From Lachnospiraceae bacterium (GTDB taxonomy: Bacteria; Bacillota; Clostridia; Lachnospirales; Lachnospiraceae), in NCBI GenBank assembly GCA_017463035.1, contig JAFTPY010000244.1:1-6484 (forward strand): DNA of 6,484 nucleotides, written 5' to 3'. Of this stretch, positions 1 through 6,202 are shown one piece after another. A program made the position numbers and the translations under genes. The number at the start of each line of letters is the position of its first letter. The stretch's first letter is position 1. Under the pieces are notes generated by a model. The model had not been told where the DNA came from. It made no database searches and saw nothing but the letters and a program-made list of their open reading frames with translations.

Positions 1-141
1 CTCGTCCGGCACCGGTACAATACCCACATTCGGGTCAATGGTACAGAACGGGTAATTGGCAGACTCTGCCCCCGCCTTTGTCAAAGAATTAAATAAAGTA
101 CTCTTTCCTACATTCGGAAGTCCTACGATACCCAGCTTCAT
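1..141 (-). CDS. ychF: YchF/OLA1-family P-loop NTPase, N-terminal 47 codons
   Basis: Partial gene running off the left edge; only residues 1-47 are present. The protein opens MKLGIVGLPNVGKSTLFNSL, with the P-loop GLPNVGKST at residues 7-15 and the family-typical NYPFCTIDPNVG at about 29-40, which includes the switch I threonine. This opening is diagnostic of YchF, a universally conserved Obg-related NTPase. From family knowledge it prefers ATP over GTP, binds the ribosome and has been linked to oxidative stress responses. The full protein is usually about 365 residues, so the G4 region, coiled coil and TGS domain lie outside the window. The ATG start is supported by a GGAG on the minus strand (151-154) nine bases upstream. 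It is not part of the upstream operon: a terminator (293-330) and its own promoter (234-262) separate it from the thiamine pyrophosphokinase gene. Confidence 0.95.
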   Translation of the reverse strand, partial: MKLGIVGLPNVGKSTLFNSLTKAGAESANYPFCTIDPNVGIVPVPDE

Positions 142-201
142 ATCTTCTATCTCCGTTTCCGCAATCACTCTGCTATGTATATTCTCTCGTATCCGCCCCT
201 C

Positions 202-211
202 TTTGCGCAAA
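202..211. other. 10-bp perfect palindrome in the ychF leader
   Basis: TTTGCGCAAA reads the same on both strands and falls roughly 16 to 25 bases downstream of the predicted ychF transcription start. It could be an operator or a chance palindrome. Only one copy was noticed, and a gapless 10-bp palindrome cannot form a stable hairpin, so a protein-binding site would be the more natural role. Function is not established. Confidence 0.25.
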
Positions 212-233
212 AAAGAAGCCAATACGACTAAAT

Positions 234-262
234 ATTATAGCACAGGACATGCCAAAATTCAA
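234..262 (-). promoter_or_regulatory. Sigma-A type promoter for ychF
   Basis: On the minus strand, TTGAAT (257-262) and a perfect TATAAT (234-239) are separated by exactly 17 bases. The -10 box is preceded by TG plus one base, which makes it an extended -10. Transcription would start near 227, giving a leader of about 86 bases before the ychF ATG at 141. It lies just after the terminator of the preceding operon, which is where a promoter for an independent ychF unit is expected. It is predicted from sequence only. Confidence 0.8.
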
Positions 263-292
263 CCATAACTTCCCGCCGATATTGTGTTCCTC

Positions 293-330
293 AAAAAAGG
301 GGCAGAACATAACTCTCGTTACGCTCTGCC
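293..330 (-). terminator. Rho-independent terminator of the rlmN-to-thiN operon
   Basis: On the minus strand a 13-bp stem (301-313 with 318-330) closes a GAGA tetraloop, then CC and six T residues (293-298) follow. The two positions that would be A-C mismatches on the plus strand become G-U wobbles on the minus strand, so the fold is uninterrupted only in the direction of the genes. It begins 8 bases after the thiN stop codon. The plus strand also has six T residues just after the stem (335-340), so weak activity in that direction is possible, but no plus-strand gene is seen to need it. Confidence 0.9.
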
Positions 331-338
331 GCTCTTTT

Positions 339-980
339 TTAATCTCTAGCTTCAATCATCAGCAAATATCCTTTTTCAAATGACACTTCCATCTCGTCTT
401 CTTCCGCCTCATTGCTGACCCCCAGACTGATGCCTGCAGTCAACGTTTTTCCCGAAAGCGGATACTTAAATCCCTTTAAAGTCACTCCGGTGGTTTCTCC
501 GAAAAACGGTAAAAAGGACACATATTTTCCGAACATCCTGCTTTTTTTACATGTAAACGACTTACCATGCAGGGATATCCGGTTGTTTTCGTCTAAAATC
601 CATGCTTCTTTTCCCCGTTGCATGATACGATACAACATATGAATATTTGCCATGGTGTGATCCAGACGGGTACCGGTAGCCCCCAACAAAATAATTGTTT
701 GCGTCCCCCGCTCCAATGCCTCATCCACCGCCAATTCCGTATCGGTAGCATCCTTTTCCGGCTTATGACGAAGGGTAACACATCTGTGTTCATACTTTGA
801 CACCAACGCATCCTCCGCCGTATCAAAATCTCCCACCAGATAATCCGGCAGAATTCCTGCTGCTTCTGCCACACATAACCCTCCGTCTACCGCATAAACC
901 GTAGCCTCCGGATAATCGGCACAGACTTCTTTTAAAAAAGCGGCGGATAACGTACCGCCGCATATTAATATTGCTGTCAT
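339..980 (-). CDS. thiN: Thiamine pyrophosphokinase
   Basis: 213 residues, a normal length for the bacterial enzyme. It transfers pyrophosphate from ATP to thiamine to give thiamine diphosphate, the cofactor of transketolase and 2-oxoacid enzymes, in the cytoplasm. Visible motifs in order are VDGG (31-34), LVGDFDT (48-54), KDATDTELA (76-84), GATGTRLDHTMAN (100-112) and GVSNE (187-191). The acidic Asp-rich motifs bind Mg-ATP, and GATGTRLDH is the family signature. The ATG is preceded by GGAGG (985-989) with a short 4-base spacer. It is the last gene of the operon, 20 bases after the PilZ gene and directly followed by the terminator at 293-330. Its place behind rpe is common in Firmicutes. Both genes touch pentose phosphate chemistry, because transketolase uses the cofactor made here and the xylulose 5-phosphate made by Rpe. 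Confidence 0.95.
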   Translation of the reverse strand: MTAILICGGTLSAAFLKEVCADYPEATVYAVDGGLCVAEAAGILPDYLVGDFDTAEDALVSKYEHRCVTLRHKPEKDATDTELAVDEALERGTQTIILLGATGTRLDHTMANIHMLYRIMQRGKEAWILDENNRISLHGKSFTCKKSRMFGKYVSFLPFFGETTGVTLKGFKYPLSGKTLTAGISLGVSNEAEEDEMEVSFEKGYLLMIEARD

Positions 981-1000
981 TGTTCCTCCAAAAATCTCCG

Positions 1001-1690
1001 TTACTTCAAACGTGTACTTTCTCCGCCGCGTTGTCTTTGTAACATCAGTCGTTGACGTTCAAACAAGTATCGTTCCAACTCTTCTCTGACCTTTATAAAC
1101 TCACAGCAGTAAAAGTTCCGAAACGGTTTATCGTATACATCGGTTTTTCTGACAATCTTTCCGCGACAGGACATGATTCCGAGATGCGTCGGCATATCAA
1201 AACCGATGATCATCTCTTTCTCCATATCCTCATCCGTATACAAACCTGCGCCGTTGACGCTCAAGTCGGCAAGCAACCCTTCAAAAGGAAATGTCTTTTC
1301 GATTACTTTTTCTTCTCCGTTCTCTTCCGTCTTTTCAAATTCAACGCGATACATCAAAAGGCTTTCTCCGATCGGAACACGAAAAGACTCTCGTCTGTTA
1401 TACACCTGTCCCTGTTCTTTTGATGAAAAGGTATGAACCGTTTCCCCTTCCAATCTGGCAAGTCCCGGCTTTACGTGGTCCCATTTCCACATACGTTCCT
1501 CGCCACGGTATATAATCGTTACATCATCCGTCTCTTCAAAGTGGAACATGCGACCTTTGGCAACAATGGCAGATACCGCCACCGAACCCTCGGCAGTACC
1601 TTCCACCTTACTCACAAGTCGGTAGGTATACCCTTCTCTGTCTACCAGTATTTCCAGTTTTCTTCCGAGAATCATCTCTTTAATCTGCAA
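1001..1690 (-). CDS. PilZ-domain c-di-GMP receptor, MotI/YcgR-like
   Basis: 229 residues with a two-domain layout: an N-terminal beta-rich YcgR-N-like region (about 5-90) and a C-terminal PilZ domain (about 95-212), ending in a basic Arg/Gln-rich tail. The c-di-GMP signature is complete: NRRESFR (98-104) gives the RxxxR motif and DLSVNGAG (142-149) gives the (D/N)xSxxG motif. Size and layout match Bacillus MotI (YpfA/DgrA), a flagellar brake, but the target here is unknown. No signal peptide or membrane segment is visible. The start chosen is TTG at 1688-1690, because AAGGAGG (1700-1706) lies 9 bases upstream. The next in-frame ATG (1673-1675) would be 24 bases from that site. The gene overlaps the end of rpe by 11 bases and its ribosome binding site is inside rpe, so translation is probably coupled. 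Confidence 0.87.
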   Translation of the reverse strand: MQIKEMILGRKLEILVDREGYTYRLVSKVEGTAEGSVAVSAIVAKGRMFHFEETDDVTIIYRGEERMWKWDHVKPGLARLEGETVHTFSSKEQGQVYNRRESFRVPIGESLLMYRVEFEKTEENGEEKVIEKTFPFEGLLADLSVNGAGLYTDEDMEKEMIIGFDMPTHLGIMSCRGKIVRKTDVYDKPFRNFYCCEFIKVREELERYLFERQRLMLQRQRGGESTRLK

Positions 1691-2339
1691 CCCCGATTTC
1701 CTCCTTAAACGCTTTCACGTTCTGCGCAACATCTCCGCGAAATACTGCAGTTCCCGCAACAAATACCTCCGCACCGGCTTCGTAAACCGATTTTACATTA
1801 GAAAGACCGATTCCTCCGTCAACCTGAATATCAAAACCTGCCGCACGTTCTTCCCTGTATTCCACCAATGCTTTTACCTTATCTACGCACTCCGGAATCA
1901 GCTTCTGTCCGCCAAATCCCGGCTCCACCGTCATAACAAGCACCCGGTCTAACTCGCTTGCCACCTCATCCAAAACCGAAATCGGTGTATTGGGCTTTAT
2001 CGATACACCCACACGTACCCCCAGCTCCTTTACCTTGCGAACCGTAGCGGCCAAATTCCCGCAAGCCTCCGCATGTACGGTAATCCCGTCTGCTCCGGCC
2101 TTTACAAACTCTTCCAGATATCGAACCGGTTCCGTAATCATTAAATGCACATCAAAAAACATCTTGCTGGCACTTCGAATCGATTGAATCACCGGCATTC
2201 CGAAGGAAATACTGGGAACAAAAACGCCATCCATCACATCAATGTGGAGTTCATCGGCACCGGCCTGTTCCGCCAATGCAATCTGTTCCCCTAATTTTGC
2301 AAAATCTGCTGCCAAAATCGACGGTGCTAATTTAAACAT
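1680..2339 (-). CDS. rpe: Ribulose-phosphate 3-epimerase
   Basis: 219 residues, standard length for this TIM-barrel enzyme, which interconverts D-ribulose 5-phosphate and D-xylulose 5-phosphate in the cytoplasmic pentose phosphate pathway. The catalytic set is intact: Ser7 in LAPSIL, the metal ligands His32 and Asp34 in LHIDVMDG, His65 in FDVHLM, and Asp174 in the VDGG motif (173-176). The MTVEPGFGGQ loop (136-145) and the phosphate-binding GTA near 196-198 are also present. The ATG is preceded by GGAG (2348-2351) with an 8-base spacer. It follows rsgA after 31 bases and overlaps the PilZ gene by 11 bases. In Firmicutes rpe commonly sits between rsgA and thiN, and here the PilZ gene is inserted between rpe and thiN. 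Confidence 0.97.
   Translation of the reverse strand: MFKLAPSILAADFAKLGEQIALAEQAGADELHIDVMDGVFVPSISFGMPVIQSIRSASKMFFDVHLMITEPVRYLEEFVKAGADGITVHAEACGNLAATVRKVKELGVRVGVSIKPNTPISVLDEVASELDRVLVMTVEPGFGGQKLIPECVDKVKALVEYREERAAGFDIQVDGGIGLSNVKSVYEAGAEVFVAGTAVFRGDVAQNVKAFKEEIGVAD
1700..1706 (-). promoter_or_regulatory. Ribosome binding site that fixes the TTG start of the PilZ gene
   Basis: AAGGAGG on the minus strand, inside the last codons of rpe, nine bases before the TTG at 1690. It favours TTG over the later ATG at 1675. Confidence 0.75.
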
Positions 2340-2370
2340 AATTCTCTCTCCGATACTTCTGATAAAATAA

Positions 2371-3249
2371 CTAATACCTTTTCACCTGACTCAGTTCCGT
2401 ATATAACTGACGATAGCTTTCATAACGCTGCTTTGCGATTTCACCGGACAAAACCCGGCTCTTTACGCCACAATCCGGTTCCTCCATATGGCAGCATCCG
2501 GTAAACCGGCATTCCTGCTCCGCATCCTTCATCTCCGGAAAATAACTCCATAAATCTCTGGCCTGAATTTCATTCACATACAGAGAGGAAAACCCCGGGG
2601 TATCCATTACAAAGGTATCTGCCGATACAACAAACACCTCCGCATGACGTGTCGTATGCTTACCGCGCTCAATCTTCCGGCTGATGTCACCGGTTTCCAT
2701 CTCAGCCTGAGGACACAAACGATTCATCAGACTGGACTTTCCTACCCCGGACGGTCCCGCAAGTGCAGTGGTCTTTCCCTCCAGTGCCGTTTTTAACTCC
2801 GCCAAACCGGTTTCTTCCTTTACGGAAAAGAAATAGACCGGATAGCCTGCCAAAGTATAAATCCGTTGCATTTCCGCACGCTGCTCTTCCGTTACCAATT
2901 CACACTTATTAAAGCCCACCGTCACCGGAATATCTTCCAGTCCCATACGAATCAAAAAACGATCCAATAAATTAAAATTCGGTGCCGGCTTAGCCGCCGC
3001 AAACATCACAAGAACCTGATCCACATTGGCTGTCGCCGGACGAAGAAGCTCGCTCTTTCGCGGCAAAATTTCATCAATATTACCGATTTGCTTCTCCTCG
3101 TCCAAAATCGAAATCCGCACATTGTCGCCAACCAGAGGCTTAATACCGTCTTTTCGGAATACACCTTTGGCTTTACATTCGTAAAGGCAGCCGTTTTCTC
3201 CGTACACATAGTAAAATCCCGCAATGCCTTTTGTTATCTTTCCGATCAT
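2371..3249 (-). CDS. rsgA: Ribosome small subunit-dependent GTPase A
   Basis: 292 residues, full length. RsgA (YloQ/CpgA in Bacillus) is a late 30S maturation factor whose GTPase is triggered by the small subunit. The order is OB-fold (about 1-70), circularly permuted G domain and zinc finger. G4 (NKCE, 114-117) precedes the P-loop GPSGVGKSS (165-173), switch I has GKHTTRH (196-202) and G3 is DTPGF (216-220). The zinc ligands fit C-x4-C-x-H-x5-C: Cys247, Cys252, His254, Cys260. An oddity is the glutamate at residue 117, where NKxD is canonical. The ATG overlaps the kinase stop codon as ATGA, with AAGGAAG about 7 bases upstream, so it is likely translated in coupling with the kinase. From Bacillus work the CpgA homologue is a substrate of the PrkC kinase, which suits this arrangement. 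Confidence 0.97.
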   Translation of the reverse strand: MIGKITKGIAGFYYVYGENGCLYECKAKGVFRKDGIKPLVGDNVRISILDEEKQIGNIDEILPRKSELLRPATANVDQVLVMFAAAKPAPNFNLLDRFLIRMGLEDIPVTVGFNKCELVTEEQRAEMQRIYTLAGYPVYFFSVKEETGLAELKTALEGKTTALAGPSGVGKSSLMNRLCPQAEMETGDISRKIERGKHTTRHAEVFVVSADTFVMDTPGFSSLYVNEIQARDLWSYFPEMKDAEQECRFTGCCHMEEPDCGVKSRVLSGEIAKQRYESYRQLYTELSQVKRY

Positions 3250-5417
3250 TGCACAACTTCCTTCACGGTTGCGGTAAATATCGGTCCCGGCGTTCCGTCG
3301 GCCCCCAGATATACTCTAACCAACCGCTCGGTTCCCTGTAATTCTTCCTTCGGAACCAAAAAGGTCAACGTAGACACATCAAACATTTCGTAAGAAGTCT
3401 GCTCGTTTTCATATAACTTATAATCATCGTTTACACGATAAGTACGCAAAAGTTCCATATACACCCAATCCACATCTCCTTCGTACATCGGGTTCTTCGT
3501 CACATCTACCGTAACCTCCCACATTGCCTTCGGAGCCTGTGTGGCTACCGGCGGCTGTGTCGGTGCCGGCGTCGGAGTTGCTGTCGGAGCCGGAGTAGGG
3601 GTTGCTTCTACAATCCCGTTGCTTACCGTAAGATGAATCGTTGTACCGTACGCAAGTACATTATCCGCGGATTCACTCTGATAAATAACCAAGCCTTCCG
3701 CATAGGTCGGAGAACCTTCGTAGTTCACTTCACCTACCACAAAGCCCTTCTCTTCCAAGGAAAGCTTTGCTCCGTCCAAAGTCATACCCAAAAGGTTCGG
3801 CATTAATTCCACCTTCTGACCGCGGCTTACCACAAGAACCAGTTCACTCCCCTTGGCAAGAAGCTCGTTTCTGTCCGGAACCGTACGAATGACACGATTT
3901 ACCTCTACATCGGAATTCTCAAACTCGATACGAACCGTAAAATCATTCTCCGCCTCAACCTTTGCTTCCGTATAATTCCATACATGATAGTCCGGCACAC
4001 GTAACATTTCCGGTCCCGCACTGACTACCAGACGAATTTCTTCATCCAACGCAACATCCACACCACCGGACGGATACTGGGAAATAACCATACCGGCCTC
4101 GTATTCATCACTGTAATCCGTATCTCCGTCCAAAATAGTGAATAATTCGGACTGCTTATACAGCACCTTTTTCGCATCCTCCAACTTACGTCCCACTACA
4201 TTCTGCAAACGTGTCGTTTCAAGCGGCACATAAGATGTCGGCGTCGGTGACGGTGTTCCGTTTGCCCTCGTCGGGGTCGTCAAATCTCCAGGCGTAGGCG
4301 TTGCCCTACCGGTTCCCCAAACATCGATAAACTTAAACACCGCAAACAAAATTGCACCCATACCGATTAAAATAACGGCAATACTTGCAATCAAAATCGT
4401 CTTATCCCACTTGGAGTCCGAAGAATCCAACTCTTCTTCCTCTTCACGAAGCACCTGAGCATTCGCTTGCTGATTTCCCTCGTATCTGGTCACCGGAGAC
4501 TTTGCCGCGCTCTTAATCACAGCCATCTCATCCTTTGTCATATTCTTAGTCGGCGAATCGGTAACAACACCGGCAGTAATACGCACAAAATCCCCCTCCG
4601 GATTCATCACGGAACGCTTTAAATCCACAATCAACTCGGACGCGGATAAATAACGATTCTCGGGACGCTTCTGCATACACTTCTGCACAATCATATCCAC
4701 GCTGTACGGCACTGCCGGATTCACTTCCTTAACCGGTACCGGCTCGTACTGAATATGGGAAAGCGCTACGGAAACCGTGTTATCCCCTGCAAACGGAACC
4801 GTACCGCAAAGCATCTCATACATGGTAACACCGAGAGAATAAATATCACTCTTCTCATCACTGTAGCCGCCTCTTGCCTGCTCCGGAGAAAGATAATGCA
4901 CGGACCCCACCGCATTCTGGGTTACCGTATTGGTGGTAGCTGCCTTGGCAATACCGAAATCCGCAACTTTTACCTTTCCTTCTCTGGAAATAATAATATT
5001 TTGCGGCTTAATATCGCGATGTACAATATGATTATCATGCGCAGCTTCCAAGCCTTGCGCAATCTGAATTGTAATTCCGATTGCTTCCTTAATTTCCAAC
5101 TTGCCCTTTTTCTCAATAAACTTCTTTAAGGTGATACCCTCCACCAATTCCATTACAATGTAATGCAAATCGCCGTCATCGCCGACATCGTATACACTCA
5201 CAATGTTCGGATGGGAAAGTCCTGCCGCAGACTGTGCTTCTGCGCGGAACTTCGCAACTGTGTTTTTATCTGCGGAAAACTCCGGCTTTAAAATCTTGAT
5301 TCCGACATGACGATTTAAACGATGACACTTTGCACGATATACATCCGCCATGCCGCCGGAACCGACTTTCTCAATAATCTCGTATCTTTCGCTGATAAAC
5401 ATTCCTGGTTTAACCAT
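3246..5417 (-). CDS. prkC: Membrane Ser/Thr protein kinase with PASTA repeats
   Basis: 723 residues. The cytoplasmic Hanks-type kinase domain (about 12-270) has the glycine loop GSGGMADVY (19-27), Lys41, Glu60, HRDIKPQN (133-140), DFG (153-155) and SPE (177-179). Activation-loop threonines 161, 162, 164 and 166 match the autophosphorylated region of Bacillus PrkC. An acidic juxtamembrane stretch leads to one transmembrane helix (about 339-363). Outside the cell come a Thr/Pro-rich linker (371-397), three PASTA repeats (about 398-468, 469-534, 535-600), a second Thr/Pro linker (602-630) and a 93-residue beta-rich tail of unknown family. PASTA domains bind muropeptides or lipid II, so this is a cell-wall-responsive kinase controlling growth, division or germination. 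The ATG follows AAGGTGAG by 5 bases. It lies 14 bases after its cognate phosphatase and overlaps rsgA by 4. One oddity is VGIK in place of the usual VAIK at strand beta-3. Confidence 0.97.
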   Translation of the reverse strand: MVKPGMFISERYEIIEKVGSGGMADVYRAKCHRLNRHVGIKILKPEFSADKNTVAKFRAEAQSAAGLSHPNIVSVYDVGDDGDLHYIVMELVEGITLKKFIEKKGKLEIKEAIGITIQIAQGLEAAHDNHIVHRDIKPQNIIISREGKVKVADFGIAKAATTNTVTQNAVGSVHYLSPEQARGGYSDEKSDIYSLGVTMYEMLCGTVPFAGDNTVSVALSHIQYEPVPVKEVNPAVPYSVDMIVQKCMQKRPENRYLSASELIVDLKRSVMNPEGDFVRITAGVVTDSPTKNMTKDEMAVIKSAAKSPVTRYEGNQQANAQVLREEEEELDSSDSKWDKTILIASIAVILIGMGAILFAVFKFIDVWGTGRATPTPGDLTTPTRANGTPSPTPTSYVPLETTRLQNVVGRKLEDAKKVLYKQSELFTILDGDTDYSDEYEAGMVISQYPSGGVDVALDEEIRLVVSAGPEMLRVPDYHVWNYTEAKVEAENDFTVRIEFENSDVEVNRVIRTVPDRNELLAKGSELVLVVSRGQKVELMPNLLGMTLDGAKLSLEEKGFVVGEVNYEGSPTYAEGLVIYQSESADNVLAYGTTIHLTVSNGIVEATPTPAPTATPTPAPTQPPVATQAPKAMWEVTVDVTKNPMYEGDVDWVYMELLRTYRVNDDYKLYENEQTSYEMFDVSTLTFLVPKEELQGTERLVRVYLGADGTPGPIFTATVKEVVQ
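3558..3605 (-). repeat. Two 24-bp tandem copies encoding ATPTPAPT twice
   Basis: Two adjacent 24-base units (3558-3581 and 3582-3605) within the kinase gene differ at 4 of 24 positions, yet encode the same octapeptide (residues 605-612 and 613-620). All differences are synonymous. The repeat forms the flexible linker between the third PASTA repeat and the C-terminal domain. The pattern suggests an old duplication kept under selection for the Thr/Pro composition. Confidence 0.8.
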
Positions 5418-5431
5418 AGTATCTCACCTTT

Positions 5432-6166
5432 CTATTCCTGTTTCAAACCTATAATAATAATGGAAATATTATCTTTTCCGCCATAATCATTGGCCTTCCT
5501 GACTAATTTATGTACAGCCTCCTGCGGCGTTCTCGTGTACTTCCGAATTAAATGACCGATTTCCTCATCCTCAATCATATTGGTCAAACCGTCCGTACAC
5601 AACAAAAGATAACAGGAATCTTTCTCCGGCTCCACTTCATAAAAGTCGGCCTCTACCGTATCCTCCACTCCGACCGCACGGGTGATTACATTCTTTTTCG
5701 GATGAATTCTGGCATCCTTTCGCTGCAGCTCACCCTTACGGACCATTTCCTCCACATAAGAGTGATCCACCGTAATCTGCTTTATTTCGTCACCCACCAG
5801 ATAAAGTCTGCTGTCGCCTACATTCATAACATAAACCCGGTCCGGAAATACGGTTGCCGCAACAAAGGTGGTTCCCATTCCCCGGAACTCTTCATTTTCC
5901 CTTGCTTGCTGCAATACGGTTGTGTTTGCTGCCTTTAAAGCTTCCGTCATAGTCCCGATGACCGTAGGCTGCTCATTCTTTTGAACCTGTGCCACAAATG
6001 CCTCTACGCTGCAACGGGACGCGTAATCTCCCGCATTATAGCCCCCCATTCCGTCGGCTACAATATATAAATTCGGCAGCATGCCCACCGGTTCATCACT
6101 ACTGTATATGTAATCCTGATTTACTTCTCTTGTTTTGCCTTTATCTGTCGTAGAATAAGACTTCAA
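5432..6166 (-). CDS. prpC: PP2C-family Ser/Thr protein phosphatase (PrpC/Stp type)
   Basis: 244 residues from the chosen start, matching the family length of about 245-255. It is a soluble metal-dependent phosphatase that reverses phosphorylation by the kinase encoded just downstream. Visible motifs are REVNQD (13-18), VADGMGG (36-42), GMGTT (96-100), NVGDSR (115-120), DHS (134-136), RAVG (163-166), CTDGL (190-194) and GGKDNIS (229-235). The metal-binding aspartates 18, 38, 192 and 232 are all present. The start is TTG at 6164-6166, because a near-perfect AGGAGGTGAT (6171-6180) sits 4 bases upstream and the protein then opens MKSYSTTDKGKTREVNQD, as in the family. A longer in-frame GTG at 6202 would add 12 unconserved residues with no ribosome binding site. 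The gene follows rlmN by 36 bases and precedes the kinase by 14, the usual arrangement. Confidence 0.95.
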   Translation of the reverse strand: MKSYSTTDKGKTREVNQDYIYSSDEPVGMLPNLYIVADGMGGYNAGDYASRCSVEAFVAQVQKNEQPTVIGTMTEALKAANTTVLQQARENEEFRGMGTTFVAATVFPDRVYVMNVGDSRLYLVGDEIKQITVDHSYVEEMVRKGELQRKDARIHPKKNVITRAVGVEDTVEADFYEVEPEKDSCYLLLCTDGLTNMIEDEEIGHLIRKYTRTPQEAVHKLVRKANDYGGKDNISIIIIGLKQE

Positions 6167-6170
6167 GGCA

Positions 6171-6180
6171 ATCACCTCCT
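6171..6180 (-). promoter_or_regulatory. Very strong ribosome binding site that fixes the TTG start of the phosphatase
   Basis: AGGAGGTGAT on the minus strand is complementary to essentially the whole anti-Shine-Dalgarno tail of 16S rRNA. Four bases (TGCC) separate it from the TTG at 6166. The strong site may offset the weak TTG codon. Confidence 0.85.
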
Positions 6181-6202
6181 CCGTAACTCCGTACACACCC
6201 AC

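Noticed and set aside
301..340. The hairpin as a plus-strand terminator
   Set aside because: On the plus strand the stem has two A-C mismatches and no plus-strand gene precedes it. The minus-strand fold is uninterrupted and follows thiN.
173..355. Minus-strand open frame of 60 codons between thiN and ychF
   Set aside because: It spans the terminator and the ychF promoter, overlaps the end of thiN, and its protein resembles nothing recognisable. It is a chance frame.
4227..4307. Pro/Thr-rich coding stretch before the first PASTA repeat as a DNA repeat element
   Set aside because: It is compositionally simple, but I see no regular tandem unit at the DNA level, unlike 3558-3605. It is described as part of the kinase.
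4755..5129. Plus-strand open frame of 124 codons antisense to the kinase gene
   Set aside because: It lies wholly opposite conserved kinase motifs in the catalytic domain, and I see no promoter or ribosome binding site for it. The same holds for the other plus-strand frames at 412-642, 1052-1423, 3088-3393 and 5552-5938.
6167..6202. Upstream GTG (6200-6202) as the phosphatase start
   Set aside because: The 12 added residues are not family-like, there is no ribosome binding site before the GTG, and the codons would be the translated Shine-Dalgarno of the TTG start.
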